This document shows, piece after piece, positions 48,770-57,272 of a stretch of DNA of 64,000 nt. Origin of the DNA: JACQQW01 sp964520655 (GTDB lineage: Bacteria > Omnitrophota > Gorgyraeia > Zapsychrales > Fredricksoniimonadaceae). Under the pieces are notes generated by a model. The model did no database searches. It was not told the DNA's origin and saw nothing but the letters and a program-made list of their open reading frames with translations. How positions within the stretch are numbered: position 1 is the first letter of the stretch; each line of letters begins with the position of its first letter. The translations under genes were made by a program, and so were the position numbers. The stretch is taken from NCBI GenBank assembly GCA_964520655.1, contig CAZFNI010000007.1:1-64000 (forward strand), read 5' to 3'.

Positions 48770-51257
48770 AACCATCACATGGGGACCGGCGCAATGGATG
48801 TTCGCCTGTATTATGGGGGCTTTTGTTCTTTTGGCGCTATTCTTCCCGACGCTGTTGATCACGCGGAAAGTCAGTTTCATCTACATGCAGGACTATCTCA
48901 ATGATTACAAAGCTGTCCATCTGCTTATTCAATTCTTTTATCAGAAAGGCATACAGCTGTGGGATTTTTTCAGCCAGATGCCGCACACCTATTTCTTTGC
49001 GACATTCGGGACATTCAAGGTCGCCAATTTATTGACCGCTTTGGCCTATGTAGGCACATCAGGCTTCTTTTATGATCAAGCCAAATTGCTGCACGATGTC
49101 TTCGCCTGGGTCTATGTTCCGGCGCTGCTGACCTTAAGGGCGTGCGGCATGGTGATCGTTTTGAGGCTGCTTGGATTTGGCAAAGTTTTCGCGGCGGCCT
49201 TTGGGCTGGCTGGTGCATTATTGTGGGCAAAGCCGGCGATCGTGATCGGCACGTTCTATCAAAGCTATACACCATTGATCATGCTGCTTATTTTGGCGTG
49301 GGTGACATTTCAACAGGGCCGTTATCTGCTGCTCTTGGCATTGATGCTGGCGCACGCCTTCACGCAAGGCATGGTGCATGCGTGCTATTTGTATTTAGGG
49401 ATACACGGGTTGCTATTGTCGGCAGTCATCTATCAGTGTTTCCTTGGGAAGAAGGAGGCGTGGCGATTTTCATTCAAAGAAGCGGCGATCGCGATCGTTC
49501 TGATCGGTTTGATGCTCTGGCCGTACGCGGCCATGATCAAATTATCTTTTGCTGACATCATGTTCGCGCCGGGGGAGAGCCGGCTTAATGGATTTTTCGA
49601 TCTGAAGTATTATTTCAATGCCATGAAGATCGACCAGGTGCGCGTGGGGACATTTGTCGCAGACAGCCTGAGGTTCGATGATATCAGCGGGATCAAATAT
49701 TTCTTTGGTCTTGGTTTCTTCTGGTGCGCGCTCACCGGATGGGTCATGGCGGCGGACAGGCGTAAATGGATCTTTGCCGGCGGTCTGATATTGTTATGGG
49801 CTGTCAACACGCCGCGTTTCGGGTTTAACCCGGGGATGATCGGCCATTGGATCAATGTGCTGACCAATCCCATGAGCACCATGGTCCGTTCCTATGAAAT
49901 GGCTGCCTGCGCGGCCGTGGGCTATATGCTCCTGCCGTTGTGCGCCTGGGGGATGATCTGGTTGTGGGAACACGACGGAGTGAAGGTCAGTGCGTATAAA
50001 ATGAAAATATGGTGGCTGTTGACGGCATGTCTGCTGGCGTTAGCGTTTGGGATCAATGTGCCGGTTCAGGTGCGTTTATATACGATCATTCTGAGCGTAT
50101 TGATCGCGGGAGCGCTTTGGATCAAGACATACACGATGTTTAAAGTCGGCCGTAAAAAATATTCTGGCTGGTCATTCAGGGGATTGCTGATCATCATGAT
50201 CGCGTTAGACGCGTTCTTGAGCATCGTGCAGATCAACCGGTTCTTTGCCGCGGGAGAGGTCGCAACACCGCCGCTGGCGGGATCGGCAAGACATTATGGT
50301 CTTAACCTTGATCATCAAAACCCGAGAGTGATGGGCTTTCCCTATAATGCGGATATGATCGATACAGGCGCGACGTCGCATGTGTGGAGTTTGCGGGATA
50401 TCTCGCCGGGCTACAGCCGTGTGATCAACCGCTTTATCGCTTTTGAAAAGCCAGGTGACCATTTCCCCCGTCATCAGGCTTATGCGGGATGGTATCAGAA
50501 TGAACGCGTGATGGAATATGTTAAGCGTTATCCGGCATTGGCTTATTTTGTCCCGTCAGATGGAAAAAATGAGGCGTTGATCATCTCAGGGGAGCGGCCG
50601 GGAGATCTTGGCGGGCAATTTGTACAAGAGAGCCTGTTGCAAAGTCCGATCGTGGTAAATTCACAGGCCCATGGTTATTGGAGCATGTCATTTGCGCTTA
50701 GCGATCCATTTGCCCATATTGTAAGCAATCAAGTGTCCGCGTTCCCGGCGGCCAGAGTTTTTGTTGAGACAGATGGCCAACAGCATGAATTGGAAGCCTC
50801 CCAGGGACGATTATTGGGGTCTGGGATGTTTGATATCAATAATATCTATCAGGGCAAGATGCTGGTATCATTGCCCAGAGGAGTTTTGCCACAGGCGGTT
50901 AAGGTGCATGTATGGCGCTACCAGCAGGAGACTGGGATCGTCGGAGTTGATTCCTTCACACATGACCGTTTGAGCGCGGCATTCGCCGCGCCGCACAATG
51001 GATGGGCGGTATGGCACATCCCGTATGATACGAAATTTGTGATCATGGAAGATGGACGCAAGGTCGATTACAGACGCACGACTGCCGGCTTTATCCGCTG
51101 GCCGATCAAAGCCGGACGGCACAAGGTGGTGATCGATTATTGGCCACAGGGCTGGTGGCTGAGATGGGGGCTTGTGTGCTCGACGGTGGTGTCCATGGGG
51201 TGTTTGGTGTACATCCTTAACCTGTTATGGGTAAGATCGTTCCGATATGAAAAATAA
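48756..51257 (+). CDS. YfhO-like membrane glycosyltransferase, family C (copy 4, divergent)
   Basis: An 833-residue, more divergent family C member. The first loop reads YMQDYLNDYKAVH then FFYQKGIQLWDFFSQMP, so the GGVQL signature is KGIQL and the following D-x-x-D is reduced. Later landmarks are kept: GHWINVLTNPMSTMVRS, FDINNIYQGKML, and a C-terminal end with VIMEDGRKVDY, RWPIKAGRHKVVIDYWPQG and a final helix. It ends 11 bases inside the next gene. The loss of acidic residues in the first loop suggests a change of substrate or reduced activity compared with copies 1-3. Confidence 0.6.
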   Translation: MSRIKTITWGPAQWMFACIMGAFVLLALFFPTLLITRKVSFIYMQDYLNDYKAVHLLIQFFYQKGIQLWDFFSQMPHTYFFATFGTFKVANLLTALAYVGTSGFFYDQAKLLHDVFAWVYVPALLTLRACGMVIVLRLLGFGKVFAAAFGLAGALLWAKPAIVIGTFYQSYTPLIMLLILAWVTFQQGRYLLLLALMLAHAFTQGMVHACYLYLGIHGLLLSAVIYQCFLGKKEAWRFSFKEAAIAIVLIGLMLWPYAAMIKLSFADIMFAPGESRLNGFFDLKYYFNAMKIDQVRVGTFVADSLRFDDISGIKYFFGLGFFWCALTGWVMAADRRKWIFAGGLILLWAVNTPRFGFNPGMIGHWINVLTNPMSTMVRSYEMAACAAVGYMLLPLCAWGMIWLWEHDGVKVSAYKMKIWWLLTACLLALAFGINVPVQVRLYTIILSVLIAGALWIKTYTMFKVGRKKYSGWSFRGLLIIMIALDAFLSIVQINRFFAAGEVATPPLAGSARHYGLNLDHQNPRVMGFPYNADMIDTGATSHVWSLRDISPGYSRVINRFIAFEKPGDHFPRHQAYAGWYQNERVMEYVKRYPALAYFVPSDGKNEALIISGERPGDLGGQFVQESLLQSPIVVNSQAHGYWSMSFALSDPFAHIVSNQVSAFPAARVFVETDGQQHELEASQGRLLGSGMFDINNIYQGKMLVSLPRGVLPQAVKVHVWRYQQETGIVGVDSFTHDRLSAAFAAPHNGWAVWHIPYDTKFVIMEDGRKVDYRRTTAGFIRWPIKAGRHKVVIDYWPQGWWLRWGLVCSTVVSMGCLVYILNLLWVRSFRYEK

Positions 51258-51720
51258 ATCTTTTGATGTCTTTGATCCGGTCTTTACCGGTTTATTAGCT
51301 GCCGCGGCGATCCTGTGCGCGATGGAAATGCTCATTATCGCCGGTGTTGTTTTGTTCTATATCCCCTTTACGCCTGACCCATCCCTGCAGGATATATTCT
51401 TCCATTACCGCAAAGGATATGTTCCCGAGCAGGAATTATTATTGTACGGCGTTGGGATCGCGATGGCGGTGGTCTTCTTTGTCGGCGCTGCGATCGTTTT
51501 TGCGCGGCGCGTTTCGGATGTTTTGTTTCAAAGGTCATTGATACGTTATGCGGTGGTGCATACGGCCGTTGTGATTTCGATGACGGCATGTGTTTTTAAA
51601 TTGATCGTCACACCGTCGGATGGCATCGCGTGGGCATGTCTTTATACAATGTTGGGCGTTTCTTTGGGACTTAACATATTTTGGAGCGAGATCGATCAAT
51701 GGTTTGGGCGGACCTTTTAG
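51247..51720 (+). CDS. Family B N-terminal part (split gene, copy 4a)
   Basis: A 157-residue membrane protein with four helices that corresponds exactly to the N-terminal third of the other family B proteins: ILCAMEMLIIAGVVLFYIPF, then YVPEQELLLYG and NIFWSEIDQW, matching the FWPEL region at its end. It stops at TAG 51718-51720, just where the other copies run on into the G-x-x-x-H-x-x-D part. That part follows in the -1 frame (51699-53465). The pair is therefore one gene split by a frameshift or by a real evolutionary fission with coupled translation. No classic slippery heptamer is seen at the junction. Confidence 0.65.
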   Translation: MKNKSFDVFDPVFTGLLAAAAILCAMEMLIIAGVVLFYIPFTPDPSLQDIFFHYRKGYVPEQELLLYGVGIAMAVVFFVGAAIVFARRVSDVLFQRSLIRYAVVHTAVVISMTACVFKLIVTPSDGIAWACLYTMLGVSLGLNIFWSEIDQWFGRTF

Positions 51721-53465
51721 CGGTTCTCGGGATCTTTCTGGTGCTGTTCATCCCTGACCCGTCGTCGACGGTGGCGCAGCTGTTCTTGGGCGACTATTTC
51801 CATGACTGGGATGTGGTCTTCATGGGGCCGGTCTACGGATTGTTCTGCGATCTTGTTCCCAACATCGATGTCAATACGACCTATGGGTTTGGATTAAGTC
51901 TGCTCATCAAGTGGGGGATGCAGCTTTTGGGCGGATTTGATTATACGCATGCGCTTGTCGTATTAGTCTGGCTGGGAATTATTTATTTTGTCGCCTGGTA
52001 TTTTTTGCTGCGCCGGCTGTTTGAGCATCGGCTGCTGGCCTTTATCGCCATTTTGCTTGGCATGCGTTTTCAGATGTTTGTTTCGATCCTGATCCCCATC
52101 GTCTGGAACGATATCCAATGCTCAGTGCTGCGTTTTTATTTTGACGCGGCCTTTTTCTGGAGTTTATACCTGCATCAGAACAAAGGTGGTCAGCGTTATC
52201 TTTGGCTCATGGGGTTATCTGCGGCGCTGGGGATCTTCCATATGCCGACCATGGGGATATTTTTAGCGATGACCATGGTCGTTTATCTGGCCTTCTTGAC
52301 CCTTGATGGATATTTTAAGGAAGGGATGAAATCCTTGGGCTCAGCGGCCTCCAATGCCCGGCCTTTGATCTTTATCCCGGTCGTCGTCTTCATCTTGTAT
52401 TATGCCATTGTTAGGGACCATATTTTCACCGGAACATTCTGGGCCAACACCGCCGGATTCGCGTCCTATTTTGCTAAAGGATTTTTCTATAGCCCGATGC
52501 TTGACCCGCTTAAACGGGGCAATTATCTGATGGTCATCGGCGGGATCTTGATCCCGCTGTGGTATCTGTTCTGCCTGTTCTTTTTCGGCTGGCGCTATCT
52601 TACCCCTGCCAGAAGATCCAGGGATATATGGATCGTTCTGCTGTCCGTGTATGGTCTGGGGATATTCACGTATTTTGTCGGGATGTCCCATAAATATTCG
52701 ACGGTGTCTCTGCCGGCGACATTTGTTTCCTTTCTTGTCCTTGATGAGATCTTGGCCCGCGCCTCGCGGCACTGGAAATTCCGGATCACGTGGACTTTGC
52801 TTGCGGTGAGTATTTATGCTCTTGCGGTCGAGCCTATGTTCAAGGCCTACCCCAACTGGCTTAATATTTCCCGCGATCCGGTCGTTGACGAGCGCGTGAC
52901 CATGAAAACTCCCAATGGAAAACCGTATTTTCAGCAGCTGGCCATCGATTTCCCAGAGTGGATCAAGGTCCCCTTCAATTCGCTGGGGGAGACGGATGAG
53001 AAGTTCAAATATGAGAAAGATTTCGTCAACAGCGACGCGTTAAAGTCCTATTACCGTCTGGAGACCGCGTTTGTCGAGGACGCGGGCTTGATCCGTCGTT
53101 TGACCAGCCCCGGCGACAGGGTGGCCTTATTATCCAGTTTTGAGGTGATGATCCTTTCTAAAGCACAGCGTAAACCACTGTTCTATTATTTCCCATTGCT
53201 TAATTCCCATCCCATGCGCATGCGAAATTTCGTGGTCACGACCATATTTAGCTACCCGCAATTGCGCCAGAGCATTGACCAGTTAAACGCGGCCATGCCG
53301 CCCTATATTTTTATGGAGAAGGTGTTCTTGACGGAGCAGGTCCACCCCTGGTATTTTGAACAATTCGAGGATTTGATCGCGCTGATCCGCTGGATCAAAT
53401 ATTATTATACGCCGGTCGAACAGGGCAAATACTTGGTGGCCATGAAAAGGAAGACCGATGGTTGA
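51699..53465 (+). CDS. Family B C-terminal part (split gene, copy 4b)
   Basis: A 588-residue polytopic protein equal to the remaining two thirds of family B. GDYFHDWDVVFMGP at about residue 30 is the family signature, NTTYGFGLS gives the YGxG motif, MRFQMFVSILIP matches the KWQMF segment, and the outer domain has LSSFEVMILSKAQRKPLFYYF and PYIFMEKVFL. The ATG at 51699 lies 21 bases inside the preceding frame with GGAG 12 bases upstream; TTG at 51681 is an alternative. Joined to 51247-51720 by a -1 shift it would give a protein of about 745 residues, the normal size. The gene overlaps the next by 8 bases (ATGGTTGA). Confidence 0.65.
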   Translation: MVWADLLAVLGIFLVLFIPDPSSTVAQLFLGDYFHDWDVVFMGPVYGLFCDLVPNIDVNTTYGFGLSLLIKWGMQLLGGFDYTHALVVLVWLGIIYFVAWYFLLRRLFEHRLLAFIAILLGMRFQMFVSILIPIVWNDIQCSVLRFYFDAAFFWSLYLHQNKGGQRYLWLMGLSAALGIFHMPTMGIFLAMTMVVYLAFLTLDGYFKEGMKSLGSAASNARPLIFIPVVVFILYYAIVRDHIFTGTFWANTAGFASYFAKGFFYSPMLDPLKRGNYLMVIGGILIPLWYLFCLFFFGWRYLTPARRSRDIWIVLLSVYGLGIFTYFVGMSHKYSTVSLPATFVSFLVLDEILARASRHWKFRITWTLLAVSIYALAVEPMFKAYPNWLNISRDPVVDERVTMKTPNGKPYFQQLAIDFPEWIKVPFNSLGETDEKFKYEKDFVNSDALKSYYRLETAFVEDAGLIRRLTSPGDRVALLSSFEVMILSKAQRKPLFYYFPLLNSHPMRMRNFVVTTIFSYPQLRQSIDQLNAAMPPYIFMEKVFLTEQVHPWYFEQFEDLIALIRWIKYYYTPVEQGKYLVAMKRKTDG

Positions 53466-54705
53466 ACGAAAGATCATCAGCATCATTACAGCCTTGGTAC
53501 TCGTCGAGTCCTTGCAGGCGCTTGCGTTGATCGCGCATATTTATAGTTTTATCCCCATCTCCCTCAAAGGCCCGATCCTGCCAGGGCTTGAGCCGGAAAG
53601 GGAGAGTTTTCTCTACATCATTTTCCTGGCCATGGTTTTTGTGCTGACGATCGTGCTGACGGCGCTGTTATATAAGCCGCTTAAGTCCGCTGCTTTTCAA
53701 CAGAGAGCATTGAAGTTCGTATATTTGGAAACGCTCTGGATGGGACTGATGCTGTTTGCCTTCTTTAAATGGGTAAGCTACCAGCATCCTTTCTATAATA
53801 TTCTGCCGCTGGAGAACGGACGATGGGTATATCCGTTCTTTTACGCAGTTGCCTTTTTAAGCTTTTTGACAAAGATATTCTGGGCGGAGATCGTCAGGTT
53901 TTGGGAGAGCTGGGAACAGGGGCGGGGCCGCAGACTGGTGACAAAAGAAAAACCATTGGCTGTTTATGCCGCCGGGATAATGTTTGCGGCCGCATTGTTG
54001 TACCCCAATGTGCCGCTTGCCTCGCAGGTCATTGCCTCCTGGAGCCGTTTTGCGCCATGGCAGAATTTCTGGCTGACGCGTTTTTTTCTTGAACGGGGAT
54101 TCTCTCCTGAGGCGATCATTGCGTGTTTATACGGTCTTAATATGATCGTCCTGGGCGTGATCTTTGTCGGAGCGCATCGCTACTTGAAGAATTCCTGGCT
54201 GGCCTTTGGTGTCCTCATGCTGACGATCCAAATGACGTTTTTCCATTACGGCACATCACCGGTGTGCTGGAATGCTCCGCAGAATACGCTCATCAATTTC
54301 GGCTGGGACTTTGGCTTTATGAAAGACGCCGCGCATTTGCCCATGTTCGCTGCCTTGCGTGTGCGCCAGTTTCTTTCATTCTTTATGGGATATGCCATCG
54401 CGGTGTTGTATGTCTTCTCTATATTATATTGCTGGGGCAAAGATAGAATGGCGGTGATCTTAAGTGGCCTTGGCTTACTCTTATATACCCGCTATATCGC
54501 CCATGCCGATGTATTTGCTTTTGGGGCGGCATCCTTCCCGGCAATGATCTTGTCTGCGCACTGGTTGAGAATTGTAATAAGGCGATTTTTTCCCAAACAG
54601 GAAAATGCTGTTTATATCGCGCTTGCCGCAACGTCAGTTTTCATGCTGTTAACCAACCGGGTATTTGTGACCTACCCGCATTTTTGGATGAACAATGTTC
54701 CATAA
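53458..54705 (+). CDS. Shortened family B membrane protein lacking signature and C-terminal domain
   Basis: A 415-residue paralogue that keeps the family B N-terminal helices (VESLQALALIAHIYSFIP, TKIFWAEIVRFW) and part of the later membrane region (MTFFHYGTSPVCWNAP), but lacks the G-x-x-x-H-x-x-D and YGxG motifs, about 150 membrane residues, and the whole C-terminal outer domain. It ends at TYPHFWMNNVP, the point where other copies continue with N-x-S-R-N-P. The frame is clean and both ends overlap neighbours (8 and 11 bases), so it looks like a selected short form or a recent internal deletion rather than a random remnant. Probably not catalytic. Confidence 0.6.
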   Translation: MVERKIISIITALVLVESLQALALIAHIYSFIPISLKGPILPGLEPERESFLYIIFLAMVFVLTIVLTALLYKPLKSAAFQQRALKFVYLETLWMGLMLFAFFKWVSYQHPFYNILPLENGRWVYPFFYAVAFLSFLTKIFWAEIVRFWESWEQGRGRRLVTKEKPLAVYAAGIMFAAALLYPNVPLASQVIASWSRFAPWQNFWLTRFFLERGFSPEAIIACLYGLNMIVLGVIFVGAHRYLKNSWLAFGVLMLTIQMTFFHYGTSPVCWNAPQNTLINFGWDFGFMKDAAHLPMFAALRVRQFLSFFMGYAIAVLYVFSILYCWGKDRMAVILSGLGLLLYTRYIAHADVFAFGAASFPAMILSAHWLRIVIRRFFPKQENAVYIALAATSVFMLLTNRVFVTYPHFWMNNVP

Positions 54706-56842
54706 AGAAGATCTTAAGATCAGCGTATTGAGTATCTGCAGCGCGATGCAAGTGGCCGTGCTCGTGGCCCAGGCACTGTCAGCGTTGAATGCGGCCTCTG
54801 GGGTTTATGACGGCATTGTCTATGTCGCTTTTTTGGTCAGTAGTGTCTTTGTGTTCGCTCTGTTAAAAAAGCAGCGGGACTTAGCTTGGAATGTGTGGAT
54901 GGAAATGCTGGTGACGTTTCTGTTGCTAAGCGCTGTCTTTAAAAGCACCATCTATGACAATAGTCCGTTTCTGGCCAATGCCGCTGTGCTTTCGCTGCTT
55001 ACGATCGCGGCTGCGATAAAAGTATTCTCGCTTGAGATATCGTCGGGATTGTTAAGGCTATCCGCGAAAGCGCGTGTAATGTCGTCATTTGGGCCGATCG
55101 CTTCCTGTGCCGCCATCGCCGCATTGGTCTATGTGCCCAATCTAAATGCGGTGCTGGCGGAGGTCTTTATCGGCGAGCAGGCGCATCATTTGGACTTTTT
55201 TGTGATGTCTCCGGGATGGTCATGTTTTAACGGCGGTAAGCCCTACGTGGATGTGATCTCTCAATACGGGGTGGGCATACCGGTTATTTTTGCTAACTTA
55301 AGCCGCATTCTTGGCGGGTTTGATTATTTGACCTTCCTTCAGGTGAACATGGCTTTCGGTATCTTGTATTTTATATTGTTCTTTTGGGTGACGCGCGCAT
55401 GGCTTGGCAGCACGATGCTTGGGTTTGCCGCATTCCTGGTGTGTTTTCGTCTGCAAATGTTCCATTACGGGGTCAGCCCCCTGTGCTGGATCTATCCATC
55501 CTCAACACCTATCCGTTTTGGGCTGGACATCCTCTGGTTGTGGCTGTTGTGGCGCCATCTGCAGACCGGCAGGGGGATCTTTCTGATCTTAGCCGCTTTG
55601 TACAGCGGGTTTGCTGTTTATTTCATGACATCGACGGGTATTTTTATCATGGTCACGTTCTACGCATATTTAGCAGGGCTGCTGGTACTGCAAGGACTCC
55701 GCAAAGAAAAAATATTATCGCCCAGGCTTATGGCAGCGGCTGCTATCATCCCCGTGGTATCGGCCTTTGTATTCTTTTGGATCACCCTGGGTGGACATGT
55801 TGTCAGTCAAACGTTCTGGCGGAATGTCGTCGAGTATATGTCATATTTCTCCAACGGACGCGGCGCTTTGCCTATCTTTGAAAGTTTGAAATACCGCAAC
55901 TATTGGGTCGCGCTGATGGCTCTGGCTGTTCCTTTATTGTATGTGGCGACCGCCGTCAGCGTCGGGATCGCGTTATGGAAAGAAAAAGTCGATCGCAAAT
56001 ATTTGTTTGTTGTCACGATCGCGGTCTATGGGTTGGTCAATTATCAATATTTCGTTGTGCGTTCGGCGATGACCAGTTATTACAGCAATGCGGTGCCTTT
56101 CGTGCTACTGTGCGCGTTCTGGGCTGACATTGCCGTCAAACATTACATGCCGGCGAAAAAGGGGAAGATCTACGGACTGTGCGCCATTCTGGCCTTCTAT
56201 GCACTGGCCACCAATCACAATTACATCAGCTATCCCAATCTGTTCAATTTCAGCCGTAACCCTTTGGTTGACATCACCGTGGCCCAGCGTTTCCCTGACC
56301 GGCAGGGCTATTTCCATCATTTGGTCAAACATATCAAGGAAGAGGATAAGGTCGCCTTTAATGCGGCGGGCGACGGGGACGAGCATTTGATGACGGAGGA
56401 TAGCTTTAAGACGGATAAGGAGTTGATCGATTTTGTTAAAAGCGAGAATGATTTCAGCCTCGATGCCGCGCTGATCGATTCTCTTGTGTCTTCCAAAGAA
56501 CCCACGGCGGTCTTAAGCAGTTTTGAAACGAAGATCCTGATCCAGGCCAAGCGGGCGCCGTTCTTTTACCATACACCGCTTATCACCTCCCAGCCGATGC
56601 GGGTGCGCTACTTTCCGGCGGATGCCGCGCACAGTCCAAGTTTTTTGGCAGACACACTGCGCCAGCTGGAGGATAAGAAACCGGCTTATGTATTTATCGA
56701 GAATGTCTTTTTGCAGGAGATCATTCCGGCAAGCTACAGGGAGTCAAACGCAAATATATTGACAATCATCGCCTATATCAGGCAGAATTATACCCCTTTT
56801 AAGAGGGGACAGTATTTGACAGCAATGAAGAGACATGAATAA
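54695..56842 (+). CDS. GT-C-like membrane protein, family B (copy 6)
   Basis: A 715-residue complete family B protein and the last gene of the array. N-terminal helices with KVFSLEI at the FWPEL position; GEQAHHLDFFVMSPG near 159; DVISQYGVGIPV; RLQMFHYGVSPLCW; then the outer domain with SSFETKILIQAKRAPFFYH and AYVFIENVFLQ. It is closest to copy 2 in its signature region (QFHHND/QAHHLD, DVISQYGVG). It starts 11 bases inside the shortened copy. Its stop is followed after four bases by a 46-base palindrome that may end the transcript. Confidence 0.62.
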   Translation: MFHKEDLKISVLSICSAMQVAVLVAQALSALNAASGVYDGIVYVAFLVSSVFVFALLKKQRDLAWNVWMEMLVTFLLLSAVFKSTIYDNSPFLANAAVLSLLTIAAAIKVFSLEISSGLLRLSAKARVMSSFGPIASCAAIAALVYVPNLNAVLAEVFIGEQAHHLDFFVMSPGWSCFNGGKPYVDVISQYGVGIPVIFANLSRILGGFDYLTFLQVNMAFGILYFILFFWVTRAWLGSTMLGFAAFLVCFRLQMFHYGVSPLCWIYPSSTPIRFGLDILWLWLLWRHLQTGRGIFLILAALYSGFAVYFMTSTGIFIMVTFYAYLAGLLVLQGLRKEKILSPRLMAAAAIIPVVSAFVFFWITLGGHVVSQTFWRNVVEYMSYFSNGRGALPIFESLKYRNYWVALMALAVPLLYVATAVSVGIALWKEKVDRKYLFVVTIAVYGLVNYQYFVVRSAMTSYYSNAVPFVLLCAFWADIAVKHYMPAKKGKIYGLCAILAFYALATNHNYISYPNLFNFSRNPLVDITVAQRFPDRQGYFHHLVKHIKEEDKVAFNAAGDGDEHLMTEDSFKTDKELIDFVKSENDFSLDAALIDSLVSSKEPTAVLSSFETKILIQAKRAPFFYHTPLITSQPMRVRYFPADAAHSPSFLADTLRQLEDKKPAYVFIENVFLQEIIPASYRESNANILTIIAYIRQNYTPFKRGQYLTAMKRHE

Positions 56843-56846
56843 CAGC

Positions 56847-56892
56847 GACTAAAGATAAGTGATAAGATCGATCTTATCGCTTATCTTTAGTC
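56847..56892. repeat. 46-base near-perfect palindrome, probable end-of-operon hairpin
   Basis: Two 23-base arms with no loop: the left arm GACTAAAGATAAGTGATAAG plus ATC, and the right arm its complement with one T/C difference. In + strand RNA that difference is a U-G pair, so the hairpin is unbroken; the opposite strand would have an A-C mismatch. No U-run follows, so it is not a standard intrinsic terminator. Confidence 0.75.
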
Positions 56893-56926
56893 CACGCATT
56901 TATGCATAACGCATGAAAGGAAACGT

Positions 56927-57244
56927 ATGACCATTGATGAATTCAAGAAATTCGAATTGATCGTTGCTCAGATCAAGGAAGTCAAGGAACACCCCAACGC
57001 GGACAGGCTCTACGTGCTGCAGGTCGACACGGGCAAAGATGTGCGCCAGATCGTCGCCGGGATACGCCGCGCCTATACGCCTGAGCAATTGATCGGCCGA
57101 CGCATCGTGCTGATCGCTAACCTCGAGCCGGCGGTCATCCGCGGAGAGGCCTCCAACGGCATGCTTTTGGCTGCGTCCGATGAAACACAAATGGGACTGC
57201 TGATGCCTGACAAAGATATCGCGCTGGGCAGTCCGGTAAAGTAA
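56927..57244 (+). CDS. Stand-alone tRNA-binding (MetRS C-terminal/EMAP-like) domain protein
   Basis: A 105-residue single-domain protein with the OB-fold found at the C-terminus of bacterial methionyl-tRNA synthetases and in Arc1p/EMAPII: FKKFELIVAQIKEVKEHPNA, LYVLQVDTG, RQIVAGIRRAYTPEQLIG and NLEPAVIRGEASNGMLLAA. It binds tRNA without sequence specificity and may assist a split methionyl-tRNA synthetase whose catalytic chain is encoded elsewhere, or act as a CsaA-like chaperone. Similarity is stronger to the MetG domain than to CsaA. An AAAGGA site lies six bases before the ATG. It is convergent with the next gene. Confidence 0.88.
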   Translation: MTIDEFKKFELIVAQIKEVKEHPNADRLYVLQVDTGKDVRQIVAGIRRAYTPEQLIGRRIVLIANLEPAVIRGEASNGMLLAASDETQMGLLMPDKDIALGSPVK

Positions 57245-57272
57245 CGTATAAGGGGGCGGTCACCTTTATCTA

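Noticed and set aside
51690..51720. Programmed -1 frameshift at the split family B gene
   Set aside because: No X-XXY-YYZ heptamer or clear downstream hairpin is visible at the junction, so programmed shifting is not supported.
57245..57272. Terminator between the convergent tRNA-binding-domain and GT2 genes
   Set aside because: Only 28 bases, with no stem-loop and T-run that I can see.
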